The position numbers were made by a program, and so were the translations under genes. A stretch of 64,000 nucleotides of DNA from Microbulbifer sp. VAAF005 (GTDB lineage: Bacteria; Pseudomonadota; Gammaproteobacteria; Pseudomonadales; Cellvibrionaceae), in NCBI RefSeq assembly GCF_030012985.1, contig NZ_CP120233.1, forward strand, positions 248,001 to 312,000, given 5' to 3'. The stretch's first letter is position 1. Every line of letters begins with the position of its first letter. The notes under the pieces were generated by a model. It saw nothing but the letters and a program-made list of their open reading frames with translations. It had not been told where the DNA came from and ran no database searches. Of this stretch, positions 18,560 to 27,845 are shown piece by piece.

Positions 18560-20587
18560 TCAGTGGTAGTTATACTTATAAATTCGGCCATCTGTGCCTC
18601 CTGTCACATATATATGGTCGTCGACAACCAGTAAGTCAGCTGTGAAACCTGCGACAGGATCTGCGCAAGTAGCTTCGGAATCCTCCGTCAATGGTGCAGC
18701 CAGTAAACAGAGTTGGCTGTTCTGAGAAATGTAGATCAAGTTGCCCAGAAAATCTGTTGCACCATTAATCTCATTCGAATAGTCGTTAATATTAGGCGAA
18801 TGATATGTGAACTCGAAAACAGGTTCGTTAATCTCAGATTTACCGTAAATCTCAATGTCCTGATAAGAGCTAACATACATCTTCCCATTGGCAAAATTGA
18901 TATCAGTTACCTGTGTTGTGTATGCAGAAAATTCAGAGAATTCTATATCGTATGGCCAGGTGGTCAGATCTAATCTCTTTATCCAGCTACCAGACCCTGT
19001 AAAATATAAATTATTATCATCGGCAACCATTGCATAAGCGTCAAATTCAAGTGACACAGATTTTCCATCTGAAAACGGAAGAGTTTTATCGTCAGTAAAT
19101 GAGAGCACTTGATCGTCTGCCCCCCAGACACTGGCGAAGATAAAAACCATATCATTTTCAACAACGATACTTTCTGCCCAGCCATATCCAATTGGATCGA
19201 GGTAGTCGTTAAGATCAACTTCACTCAGTTGAGCAATTTTATCAATATCAGTAATATCAAAAGCTTGTACGAAATTCGTAAATGTTGGCCCGTTTGCTGC
19301 GTACAACAATCCCTTTTCTGAGATGGCCATATTCCTAAATTGACCATCGATAGCGTTTATCAACTGCAAGTTCTGATCGAGAACCCTAATTGGGCCAGCA
19401 TAATTTAATAAGAATATATATTCATCGTACACTAGGAGTTTATTTGCATTTCCTTGACTATCAAGGACAGATTCCAGCTTTATGGTGGTCTCGTCGTAGT
19501 CGACCAATTCCCATAGCCCCGTAGTACTTGAAATATAAAGGCTTCCATCAATCACGCCTATGGTATAGACCTGTCCAAGTTCCACGTTGACAGACTGTCC
19601 TCCGAGATAACTGTCGTCGGAAATGCTGTATATGGAAAGGGGGTGATAGTATGAGGAATAAAATAGGAGTCCATCGTGTGTTGTTACCGCATCTCCATAG
19701 GTACCTCCAATAGTCTTGAGCTTAATAGGGTTAAATGCATCTGAGATGTCGTAAACATCCAATCCAGAAGTGCCCACTGAATAGAGCCTGTCGACATCCA
19801 GATAAAATGCTGCGGCACCTAACGCACCGGCACTATTAATTATTCGCTTGGTTATAATCTGGGGGTTAGCCAAATCAGTGATATCGATAATATAGAAATT
19901 ATTGTAGTCTGTGACATACATGACATCTCCGTTTATTGCCATATATCCCATCTCACTGTAAGTGCTGTCTTCGTTGTAAAGGCCGACCTGGCCTACTTCA
20001 CTAATTTGTTCAGGGTTATGGATATCAAAAACTGCAATTTTTCCGTAAGTCAAGAAAACGTAGGCGTAGTTCCCTATCACTTCAATATCGTTAACGCCCG
20101 CGTAGTCTGAACCCGGAAACTCACCTAATAAAGTTGGAGTATCAGGTATAGTTACATCATAAATTGTTATCCAGTTTCCACGACTGCCCACATACAATTT
20201 GTTATCAACTAACTTTATATCACTTGTTTCAGGAGAATTCTTGCTGGTTTGGGCGGTGTCGAGATTGCCGATAGGGACAAATTTACCGGGCTCTATACGA
20301 TATATTTCTGTTCCTGCCCCTTTTGCTGCGCAATACACAATGTCATTTCTCATAGTGAAATCTAGGCAGGCACCGTGTCCCCAGTGGTTCACTAATTCCA
20401 ATGCCTGCTCGGGAGCTGGCTCGGGCTCGGGCTCGGGATCTGGGTCGGGTTCTGGATCCGGTGTAGGTGTAGATGATTCTGTCGTTGAGTCGTTATCCGT
20501 GCCCGATCCAGAGCCACCACCACCACAACTGGCGAGCAGTACTAGTACAACAATTAGAAAGAGATGATTGATATATCTGATGTCCAT
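18560..20587 (-). CDS. Large lipoprotein with beta-propeller-like (LVIVD-type) repeats
   Basis: 675 residues. The signal ends in LLASC with Cys 21 as the lipid site. Next comes a flexible linker: GGGGSGSG, then Ser/Thr, then alternating Pro-Glu/Asp-Pro (about residues 38-60). The rest is a series of repeats of the form YVxxxYGKIAVFDIHNPEQI, YIIDITDLANPQIITKR, DVYDISDAFNPIKLKTI and AFDITDIDKIAQLSEV, as in LVIVD/beta-propeller proteins. It is probably tethered at the outer membrane and exposed by the linker. No enzyme motif is seen. It stands alone between two long non-coding stretches. Confidence 0.75.
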   Translation of the reverse strand: MDIRYINHLFLIVVLVLLASCGGGGSGSGTDNDSTTESSTPTPDPEPDPDPEPEPEPAPEQALELVNHWGHGACLDFTMRNDIVYCAAKGAGTEIYRIEPGKFVPIGNLDTAQTSKNSPETSDIKLVDNKLYVGSRGNWITIYDVTIPDTPTLLGEFPGSDYAGVNDIEVIGNYAYVFLTYGKIAVFDIHNPEQISEVGQVGLYNEDSTYSEMGYMAINGDVMYVTDYNNFYIIDITDLANPQIITKRIINSAGALGAAAFYLDVDRLYSVGTSGLDVYDISDAFNPIKLKTIGGTYGDAVTTHDGLLFYSSYYHPLSIYSISDDSYLGGQSVNVELGQVYTIGVIDGSLYISSTTGLWELVDYDETTIKLESVLDSQGNANKLLVYDEYIFLLNYAGPIRVLDQNLQLINAIDGQFRNMAISEKGLLYAANGPTFTNFVQAFDITDIDKIAQLSEVDLNDYLDPIGYGWAESIVVENDMVFIFASVWGADDQVLSFTDDKTLPFSDGKSVSLEFDAYAMVADDNNLYFTGSGSWIKRLDLTTWPYDIEFSEFSAYTTQVTDINFANGKMYVSSYQDIEIYGKSEINEPVFEFTYHSPNINDYSNEINGATDFLGNLIYISQNSQLCLLAAPLTEDSEATCADPVAGFTADLLVVDDHIYVTGGTDGRIYKYNYH

Positions 20588-20970
20588 ATCTATCCCCGAC
20601 CTTTAATTCCAATTAAAAGAAAATGATTGTTTCTCGGCCTACAACTACCAAATTGAAGCGTCTAATCTGACGGCTTTATATCAGAGTCATACCGGGTTTA
20701 GCCAGTTATTGGCTGGAGAGTAGGCGGATAAAAACACCCGTAAGCCTTCCTGGGTTTCAACTGTAACCTGGGTGTCAGGCAATCACGAAGGATATCATCT
20801 GTTTATGTCCCAGTTGGTGTTTAAATTGCAGTTTAAATCTTCGTACCAATTAAGCTTTAAGTGTAAACTTTGTACCAATTGTTTGTTGTCTAAATGGTGA
20901 AAGCTATTGTTAAGATATTTAAAAATCTGAGCATTACCTGGGTCTTTCTAGATTATGTCTCTTAAGTATA
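20588..20970. other. 383-base spacer upstream of the beta-propeller lipoprotein gene, with direct repeats
   Basis: No gene. It holds the presumed promoter of the lipoprotein gene on the minus strand. Two 13-base direct repeats, CTTCGTACCAATT (20839-20851) and CTTTGTACCAATT (20868-20880), differ at one base and start 29 bases apart (close to three helical turns), which would suit tandem operator sites. Confidence 0.45.
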
Positions 20971-21426
20971 TTATTTGCTGATATGTCTTTTTTTGTCATG
21001 GTACTGCCAGAGCACATTGATAATTTTCCATTCATCCTTGTCATTTTTATATAAGTGCATATAGTCAATCCATTCATCTACAGATAATTTTACCGATGCA
21101 GCTCGACTGTCGATATCGAGAATATCTATATCAAGTCTTGGGGTCGGAGGAAATTTATTACCATCCTTGTTGTAGTTCTCAGCTACCCAAAGCATAGTTT
21201 CATAATCTGTCTCCATTATAAACTCTGAGCCATCCTTGGCTTTCCAGTAGGTCCTTTTCGCTAGTTTTTTGTCTAAACCTCTACTCATTAAGTCGGGCTT
21301 AACTTGATGTTGTGATTCAATATAGTCGAGTACAGCCCTTTCTATGTTTTTTTTATCATTAGATGAGTCGGCATTTACAGCGTTAGCGAGTAGGGTGGAT
21401 AGGGTAAAAAGTATTATTCGAAGCAT
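20971..21426 (-). CDS. Exported NTF2-like (putative lumazine-binding family) protein
   Basis: 151 residues with a signal peptide (about 19 residues, ending ANAVNA). The mature part has the cone-shaped NTF2-like fold pattern: an N-terminal helix (NIERAVLDYIES), then strands ending in SVDEWIDYMHLYKNDKDEWKIINVLWQYH, the usual closing strands of the lumazine-binding-2/NTF2-like group. No enzyme activity can be assigned. Isolated gene. Confidence 0.65.
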   Translation of the reverse strand: MLRIILFTLSTLLANAVNADSSNDKKNIERAVLDYIESQHQVKPDLMSRGLDKKLAKRTYWKAKDGSEFIMETDYETMLWVAENYNKDGNKFPPTPRLDIDILDIDSRAASVKLSVDEWIDYMHLYKNDKDEWKIINVLWQYHDKKRHISK

Positions 21427-21630
21427 AGGTATATCCTTGAGTTCTTTTGGTTTATGTCTTCTTTATTCGGGAGGTGTTGGTTTGAAATATTCAGACTATT
21501 TATGAGTAAAGTTGGTTTCCTATTAAATTTTAGATTTGAGTTATTTGCCGTCTCTATCTGTGTTCGGAAATTTGAAAAAGAAACACTACAGCTTGGTGTG
21601 GCGATTTATGTCAGTCACTTTAATCTTTCT

Positions 21631-21906
21631 TTATCGATAGAATTCAACATAAAATTTTACTGCCCCCAGCGGCTTAACATGGTGCTTTACAGTTGGCTCT
21701 ACTACGCCAGATCTTTCTGGACTTAGCTCAATAATCTCCACCTCGGGCTCTTGAATCGTATATTCCAGTGACCCAGCGAGGATTATTATCTTCCCCCATA
21801 CGCCCTCCTTGGTAGTGTGATCTTTCAGTAGTCCTGGGGGGATATTCTCCTCAGTGAATTCAGGGGTTTTCTTATATGGAGCTATACATCCTGGTAATTC
21901 TTTCAT
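21631..21906 (-). CDS. DUF1971 (YeaR/TehB-like) protein
   Basis: 91 residues. MKELPGCIAPYKKTPEFTEE, PGLLKDHTTKEGVWGKI, the central EPEVEIIELSPERSGVVEP and the terminal VKFYVEFYR are the conserved blocks of DUF1971, a small cupin-like fold related to E. coli YeaR and to the N-terminal part of some TehB proteins. YeaR in E. coli is induced by nitrate and nitric oxide; whether that applies here is not known. AAAGG precedes the start. A frame on the opposite strand covers the same bases but has no support. Confidence 0.8.
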   Translation of the reverse strand: MKELPGCIAPYKKTPEFTEENIPPGLLKDHTTKEGVWGKIIILAGSLEYTIQEPEVEIIELSPERSGVVEPTVKHHVKPLGAVKFYVEFYR

Positions 21907-21957
21907 TGATACTGGCCTTTTATCAATTTAAGTGGGTTTTGGCAGTCCAGGCTTTGT

Positions 21958-22857
21958 TTATAGGCTGACCTGGGTCTCTTTGTTTGAATAGGCCTCAATA
22001 AACTTTAGATAGTTCGAGACTAGAAGAGTAGGTGCCTCCCACTGCGGATAATGCCCAATCGTCCCCAGCTCAATAATATCTGCTGGACGATCTATCAGTT
22101 GCCGAAATCGATCCACCATATGCTTCCCTGAAACTGGGTCCAGTGAGCCATTGATTAGTAGCAGGGGGCCGGGGTATTGCTTTAGGGCGTCGACCCAGCG
22201 CTGACGATGTTGGCGCCTGTCGCGCATATAACTGATTAGTTTATAGAGGAGCCGGTTGCCATTCTTATATTGGAGAATTTGCCACAAGTCTCGCAATTCT
22301 CTGCCAGAGGGTTGTGTGTCTGGTCCGAAAATGGCACTGAAGCTGCGGCAAAACTGTCGGTAACTCATCAGTTTGTTGATCAGGAAGCCTGCGGGAGAGA
22401 GCAGCAGTTTTTGTACGAAACGTGCTTGATGAGTTTCTGGAAATAGACCGCCGTTCAGCAAGCATGCTGAGGTATACCTCGTGGTACCACCGCTATTAGC
22501 TCTGGCGAGTAACTCTTGGGCAACGGTATCCCCATAGTCATGGGCCAGCAGGTGGACCTTGTTGATGTTTAAATGTTGCAGAAGAGCTTCATGTAAATCA
22601 GCTTGCCCATAGATACTGTAGTTATGCTGCTTGGGTTTGTCTGAGTAGCCGAATCCCAGCATATCCATAGCAATACAGCGATAGTGCTCTGTCAGTTGGG
22701 GCCATACCTTTTGCCAGTCATAACTACTGGTTGGAAAACCGTGAATCAAAAGCAGCACTGGTTTATGTCGGCAGCTTGGGTTGCTATCGACATAGAAGAG
22801 TTGGTGGTTTTGATAATCAAAAATCTTTCCGTTTGATAACCACTGCTGAGGCTGCAT
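21958..22857 (-). CDS. Alpha/beta hydrolase of the MEST (PEG1)-like group
   Basis: 299 residues. Oxyanion region HGFPTSSYDW (39-48); the nucleophile elbow LLAHDYGDTVAQELL has Asp 107 in place of Ser, as in haloalkane dehalogenases and epoxide hydrolases; a late acid Asp lies in GSLDPVSGKH and the catalytic His in GTIGHYPQWEAP. The cap region NGGLFPETHQ, LLLSPAGFLINKL, FGPDTQPSGRELRDLW and QRWVDALKQ follows, from memory, the vertebrate imprinted protein MEST closely. Activity of MEST-like proteins is not settled; the Asp nucleophile suggests hydrolysis through an alkyl-enzyme ester. It is not clearly in an operon: the ABC-export genes end 89 bases upstream on the same strand. Confidence 0.8.
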   Translation of the reverse strand: MQPQQWLSNGKIFDYQNHQLFYVDSNPSCRHKPVLLLIHGFPTSSYDWQKVWPQLTEHYRCIAMDMLGFGYSDKPKQHNYSIYGQADLHEALLQHLNINKVHLLAHDYGDTVAQELLARANSGGTTRYTSACLLNGGLFPETHQARFVQKLLLSPAGFLINKLMSYRQFCRSFSAIFGPDTQPSGRELRDLWQILQYKNGNRLLYKLISYMRDRRQHRQRWVDALKQYPGPLLLINGSLDPVSGKHMVDRFRQLIDRPADIIELGTIGHYPQWEAPTLLVSNYLKFIEAYSNKETQVSL

Positions 22858-22946
22858 TGGCTGTTCCAGTTCTTATTGTTGTATTTGCTGTAAAGATTGC
22901 ACGATGAGCGCGCAACCTCAAGCAGCGGCTATCAGGTGGAAAGTAA

Positions 22947-25382
22947 TTATCCTGTTCCTTGCAATGCGTAAATCGCGGGCTTGTTGATTATCTTCCATAC
23001 TGAAAGCAGGGTCACCGAGGCGGTTAGGCCGATAATAAGTAGTGGTGGTAGCAGCCAGCCCCAGAGGCTGGTTTCAATACTGAACTCGCTTTGCTCAAGC
23101 CAAAGCGCCAGAGGGACTAGGGCCAAAGCCGCTACAGCGATACCAATAACGACGGGAATCAGGCTATCGATCAGGGTGTGATAGAAAATCGTCGCTGGAC
23201 GGGCGCCGATTGCCATGCGCACGCCAAGCTCTGTACGCCGCAGTTGTACACTGTAACTGAGTACTCCAAAGATACCGATGGCAGCGAGACTGAGTGCCAG
23301 TAACGTCAGGGCGGTGGTTACCCAAACTGACACCCGGTCATTGCTTAGGAGTAGGTCTCGCGCCTGCTCCAGGGAGAATAGCTCAGAAACTTTGTACTGC
23401 CTGTTTACTTGGGCAAATTCCCGATTTATTTCTGTGGTGCTGAGCGGTTGGTGAGGTTTATGCCTGAGTACGAGTAGGGGATAGCTCACGTTGATACCGC
23501 GCACAAATAAGCGGGCGGGTTCCTTTTTGCCGGGCAGGCTTGCGTTGCGTACTACACCGACCACTTGGTAGGGCAAGTCACCTCGCCAGTAGTAGCGATT
23601 GCCTAATACTTCTCCATCCGGCTCCAGTTGCTGGGCCAGGGTTTCGTTGACGAGCATCATGCGATTGTTATCGGAAAATTCAGCCGCATTGATATGGCGG
23701 CCAGCTATCAAAGGCATACGCAAAATGGAAAGGTAGTTTTCGTCGACCACTGTGGTCTTGGCCATCACCGGGTTTTGTCGGCTGGCATCATGACTCAGGG
23801 ATGTGGTCCAGAGTGGCCGGCTGATGGAGATAGGAGTGTTTAGGCTCAGGCTGGCAATTTGTACTTTAGGGTGCTCCAGCAATCTTTGCCTGATGGCCTT
23901 CAGGTAACTCTCCCGTTCGGCAGCGGGGGCACTCCTAAGATTGCCGATATTCAGAGTCATTACTTGAACGTTGTCCAAGGGGAAGCCAAAGGGCTGGTTA
24001 ATCAGTCGGTTAGCTTGAAGGAAAATCTGCAAGCTGGCGACGATAAGCAAACTGGTCATCGCCACTTGGCTGCTGATGAGGACTTTGCGGATTAGAGGCG
24101 AGATCTGTACGCCGGAACCTTTGCCGCTGCTCTGCAGCATTTGATTCAGTGCGCGGTAATTAACCTGGCGACTGACTATGGCTGAGAAGAACAGGGCGAG
24201 CAGTAAGGCACACAACAGTGCAAAAACCAGTGTCTGCCAGTTTAAGGTGAGCTCTTGAATGCGAGGAATTTGTTCCGTAGCCATCACCTTTAATACTTCC
24301 GTCGATCCCAGGGCTAAAAGTAGAGAAAGTAATGCAGCCCCTAACATAAGTAGGCCGATTTCACATAGGAGGGCCAAAAAGATATGTTTTTTATGTGCGC
24401 CCAACGCGACCTGTATCGCCATATTGCGTTGTTGTTTGGCTGCGCGAGAAAGAATCAGGTTGGTAACATTGGCGCAGGCAATTAACAGAAGCACCAGTGT
24501 ACCGCCCATTACCATTAGGGTTCGCGTGGCGCTGTCGCCAAGTATTTTATTGGCGAAGGGGGTGAGTCGGTATTCAACGGACCTTTCTACCGAAGAGGAT
24601 CTTCCCGCTAGGGCCGCTTGATACTGGGCATTCATTAATGTGCTCAATTCATGCCCCGCACTGGCGGGGTCAATGCCCGGCTTCAGCTTTCCTGTGAGCA
24701 TGCGAAAAGGCAGGAAGCCTCTCCAATTATTTCTGCGCTCTACTTGTGTATCGTTAAAGTCCCAGGGCAGCCAGACCGCTGTTTGCCGGCCCTGTTTATA
24801 GATCTGCGGTTCAATAAAGTCTTTGGCAATGACGCCGACAATACGAAAGTCCACCTCCCCAAATTGCAGGCTTTGCTCCAAGACATTTGGGTTGCGCCGG
24901 AACATCTGCTCCCAGGTTTGATAGCTGATAACCGCCACGGGGACTCGGCTATCGAGCCCTTCATCGGCACTGAATTGTCTGCCCAAGGCCAGGGGTGCCC
25001 CAGCCAGCTGGAGATATTCCGGAGAGACATAGGAAACATTAACCCGTGGTGATCCGGATAAATTGCGGACCACATCTTCCCAGAAGTACACCAAGGCGCT
25101 GGACTCGAAGAAACTGTCGTTTTTATAGATTTCAACCAGGGCGGGGTATTGGCTGTTGTTTTCCAGCCGCAGCTGCTTGTTCTGGTAGAGATTACCATTT
25201 ACGACATACAGCCGATCTTCGTCCGGGTAGGGTAGGGGCGCGGCCAGCAGTTGGTAGTTGAGATTAAACAGCGTTACCAGGGCGCCGAGAGTGATACCCA
25301 GGGTCAGAGTAATAGTGGTGGCGTAGCTCCGCGCCCGATTGAGGGACTGGAGGGCAATGGACAGGTCCTTTGTGGTGATCAT
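22947..25382 (-). CDS. MacB-type ABC transporter permease (FtsX domains)
   Basis: 811 residues. It has an N-terminal membrane helix (about 20-45), a large periplasmic MacB_PCD region, a first FtsX block of three helices (about 285-405), then a second periplasmic part and FtsX block (about 680-805). This duplicated layout is the type found in large permeases of mechanotransmission ABC exporters. The ATPase is encoded separately by the overlapping upstream gene. Substrates of such systems include peptides, lipoproteins and antimicrobials; this one is unknown. Confidence 0.85.
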   Translation of the reverse strand: MITTKDLSIALQSLNRARSYATTITLTLGITLGALVTLFNLNYQLLAAPLPYPDEDRLYVVNGNLYQNKQLRLENNSQYPALVEIYKNDSFFESSALVYFWEDVVRNLSGSPRVNVSYVSPEYLQLAGAPLALGRQFSADEGLDSRVPVAVISYQTWEQMFRRNPNVLEQSLQFGEVDFRIVGVIAKDFIEPQIYKQGRQTAVWLPWDFNDTQVERRNNWRGFLPFRMLTGKLKPGIDPASAGHELSTLMNAQYQAALAGRSSSVERSVEYRLTPFANKILGDSATRTLMVMGGTLVLLLIACANVTNLILSRAAKQQRNMAIQVALGAHKKHIFLALLCEIGLLMLGAALLSLLLALGSTEVLKVMATEQIPRIQELTLNWQTLVFALLCALLLALFFSAIVSRQVNYRALNQMLQSSGKGSGVQISPLIRKVLISSQVAMTSLLIVASLQIFLQANRLINQPFGFPLDNVQVMTLNIGNLRSAPAAERESYLKAIRQRLLEHPKVQIASLSLNTPISISRPLWTTSLSHDASRQNPVMAKTTVVDENYLSILRMPLIAGRHINAAEFSDNNRMMLVNETLAQQLEPDGEVLGNRYYWRGDLPYQVVGVVRNASLPGKKEPARLFVRGINVSYPLLVLRHKPHQPLSTTEINREFAQVNRQYKVSELFSLEQARDLLLSNDRVSVWVTTALTLLALSLAAIGIFGVLSYSVQLRRTELGVRMAIGARPATIFYHTLIDSLIPVVIGIAVAALALVPLALWLEQSEFSIETSLWGWLLPPLLIIGLTASVTLLSVWKIINKPAIYALQGTG

Positions 25383-26095
25383 AGGGCCATCTCATGGGGC
25401 TCTAGTATGGGCTGCGGCGTTGAGATTTTTCCATCCAGCAGATGCAATTGACGGCTGGCCATATCTGCATAGCGAGGGTCATGGGTCACCATGCATAAGG
25501 TGGTACCTTCATTATTGAGTTGCCGCAGCATTTCCATTACTGCATCGCCATTGTGGGAATCCAGGTTGCCGGTGGGCTCGTCCACCAGTAGCAGGGATGG
25601 ATTGCCAACTAGCGCGCGGGCTATGGCGATTCGCTGCTGTTGGCCACCGGATAACTGGTTAGGTTTGTGAGAGGCCCGGTGACTCATCCCCACCTTCTCC
25701 AGGCAGTGTTTCACTTTTTTGTCGGCTTCAGACTTGGGAATAGGATTGCGGCGGTATCGCAGGGGTAGGGCGATATTGTCGTAGACTGAGAGTTCGTCAA
25801 TCAGGTTAAAGGATTGGAAGATAAAGCCTATTTTCTCGTTGCGAATAGTCGCCGCCTCACTCAGCGACAATTGAGCGACTTCAAACCCTTCAATCTGATA
25901 GCTGCCATTGGTGGGGAGGTCCAGCAGGCCGAGAATCGAGAGAAGTGTGGATTTACCGCAACCCGAGGGGCCGCAGATAGATACAAATTCCCCCTGGTAA
26001 ATACTCAGGTCAACGCCCCGCAGGGCGTGAGTTTCCATTTCTTCGGTGCTGAACACCTTGGTGATCCCGGCCATATGGAGGATTGGCTTGGACAT
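25379..26095 (-). CDS. ABC transporter ATPase (MacB/LolD type)
   Basis: 238 residues. Walker A GPSGCGKST (about 41-49), signature LSGGQQQRIA (about 143), Walker B LLLVDEPTGNLD (about 163) and the H-loop VTHDPRYA: a complete nucleotide-binding domain of the MacB/LolD/FtsE class. It overlaps the permease gene by four bases and follows the adaptor gene by 21 bases, so adaptor, ATPase and permease form one operon. Confidence 0.92.
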   Translation of the reverse strand: MSKPILHMAGITKVFSTEEMETHALRGVDLSIYQGEFVSICGPSGCGKSTLLSILGLLDLPTNGSYQIEGFEVAQLSLSEAATIRNEKIGFIFQSFNLIDELSVYDNIALPLRYRRNPIPKSEADKKVKHCLEKVGMSHRASHKPNQLSGGQQQRIAIARALVGNPSLLLVDEPTGNLDSHNGDAVMEMLRQLNNEGTTLCMVTHDPRYADMASRQLHLLDGKISTPQPILEPHEMAL

Positions 26096-26116
26096 AGCGA
26101 ACTCCCTGTTCTCGCT

Positions 26117-27367
26117 TTAGTCAACAATCTGGATATGCTCAGCTTCATTAAAATTGGCCATATCCGAGAGGATGATGCGGTCTGCTTCATTGAGGCCTTG
26201 GGTGATCTGGATATATCGACCTGACTCCTCGCCGAAGCTGATGGGCTGGAGTGCCGCTTCCTCCCCGTTTTCATTAATCAGGAAGAGATTGGCCTCACTG
26301 TGTCTCTGCACATTGATAGGCCTCTCGATGAACAGCGTATCTTCCATCGTGGCAGTGAAGATCCGGGCATCGACGTTGAGCTGTGGCCTGGCAGACTCTG
26401 GCGCGCCCGCGCTAAAAGCAATTTCCACTTCAATATTGCCGTCCCGAACCTCAGGAGTAATACGGGTTACCATACCTTCGACTTTTTCTCTGCGGGTATC
26501 AATTTCAGCGGGCTGGCCAACCTCCAGTTGTTCTGCTTTGGATTGTGGTACTTGAACCAAAGCGAGAAGATCAGTCTCGCTGCCGATCAGTGCCAGCTCC
26601 TGCCCGGGATCGACGCCTTGCCCCAGCTCTACCGGTAGTCGTTGCAGTATGCCGTCCAGGCCGGCGCGTACTGTCAGTCGGTCTGTACGTTGCTGGATAC
26701 TTTGCAATTGGGTTTGGGCTTGGTTGATTTGCTCGCGCTGGATCAACTCTGATTCGACGGCGACTTTGCGCAAGTGATTGATACGCTGTTTTTGCAGGTC
26801 CACACGTTTTTTCATCTGTTCCTGGCGTAAGACGGTGGTTTGGTAGGTGAGCTGGGAAACCACTCCACTTTTTACCAGCTCGTCCTCAGCTTCGCGACGC
26901 AACTTGATCACTTGGTAATTGGAGTTCAGTTCCGCGAGTATGGCTTCCTCCGCGAGAACATCGCGCTGGTTGTTCAGAACAAGCCGACGCAGATTAGCTT
27001 CCTCTTGTTCCAGGGAGGTTTCGGCTGCATCCAGGTCGCGCATTAACTCTGGATTACTCAGCTGCATAATGATGCTATCACTTTGTACTTCTGCACCAGG
27101 ACGCAACATGATTTTTTCAACATTCGCTGCGGTTAGAGCGGTAATTAACGTCTGCTTGTCTGAACGCAGCCTACCATAACCATCTACCACAACTTGCAGG
27201 TCTCCCCGTTGGACGGTGCCTAGCATCAGTTGTTCCCGCTCAACTTTGTAGGCGCTATCAGGAAGTAAGAGGAGAGTGCTGGTAAATGCCACTAAAGCAA
27301 GAGCAGCACCACCCAGCATTAAAGGGTGCTTAATCAGGGGGCGTTTCTTGGTTTTAATTATATCCAT
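26117..27367 (-). CDS. HlyD/MacA-type periplasmic adaptor
   Basis: 416 residues. One N-terminal membrane helix (about 17-35) anchors the protein; a biotinyl-lipoyl-like half (VVVDGYGRLRSDKQT) is followed by a long coiled coil (about 105-225, rich in Glu, Gln, Arg), then beta-barrel and membrane-proximal domains (LALVQVPQSKAEQLEVGQ onward). It would link the inner-membrane ABC pump to an outer-membrane channel. First gene of the operon; no TolC-like partner is encoded in the window, so a shared one elsewhere is expected. Confidence 0.88.
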   Translation of the reverse strand: MDIIKTKKRPLIKHPLMLGGAALALVAFTSTLLLLPDSAYKVEREQLMLGTVQRGDLQVVVDGYGRLRSDKQTLITALTAANVEKIMLRPGAEVQSDSIIMQLSNPELMRDLDAAETSLEQEEANLRRLVLNNQRDVLAEEAILAELNSNYQVIKLRREAEDELVKSGVVSQLTYQTTVLRQEQMKKRVDLQKQRINHLRKVAVESELIQREQINQAQTQLQSIQQRTDRLTVRAGLDGILQRLPVELGQGVDPGQELALIGSETDLLALVQVPQSKAEQLEVGQPAEIDTRREKVEGMVTRITPEVRDGNIEVEIAFSAGAPESARPQLNVDARIFTATMEDTLFIERPINVQRHSEANLFLINENGEEAALQPISFGEESGRYIQITQGLNEADRIILSDMANFNEAEHIQIVD

Positions 27368-27845
27368 TTTGAGGCATTTCCTGAGTTAAGTAAACGTTAT
27401 GCAATTTTCTTTTTGTGTAGCTTTTTTACCTGATTCTGTAAAATATGAAAAATTAAACATATTGAGATTTAGGAGATATCTATTGGAGTTTTGAGAATTT
27501 CCGGATCTCGGTGCTTGTAACTTGCTAAGCTGAACATGTTTTATTTATCCATACCCAAATATCAACGATCAACTTTCTGCTGAACCTTATAAGGAATGAA
27601 AGTGCAGTAAAATAGATAGTAGAGCTAGTTACTTGCGATGAATGGCGTGGAAATATAGATAGTGTGAATGACGTAAGCTTAATAGTTGACTCTACTGGCA
27701 ATATATTGTTCAGTGAGCATTAAAGAGTAAAGCTGTTGAATAATCTGGAAATCTCAGTCTTGCTACATTGAATGATTTGTATTTGGTGTCTAGGATTTGT
27801 AATGGAGTGCCATATTGGATGACTATATCGCAGTGAGTACTTTAG
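27368..27845. other. AT-rich spacer between the porin gene and the ABC-export operon
   Basis: 478 bases with no supported gene. It contains the upstream region of the export operon (right to left from 27368) and the 3' end of the porin transcript. I see no terminator hairpin with a T-run and no obvious operator. Confidence 0.5.

Noticed and set aside
20199..20567. A frame with Ser-Gly repeats opposite the lipoprotein gene
   Set aside because: It is the antisense reading of the Pro-Glu/Asp stalk and not a gene.
21454..21726. A 90-codon frame on the plus strand
   Set aside because: It overlaps the well-supported DUF1971 gene on the other strand and has an odd, Phe-rich composition with no family.
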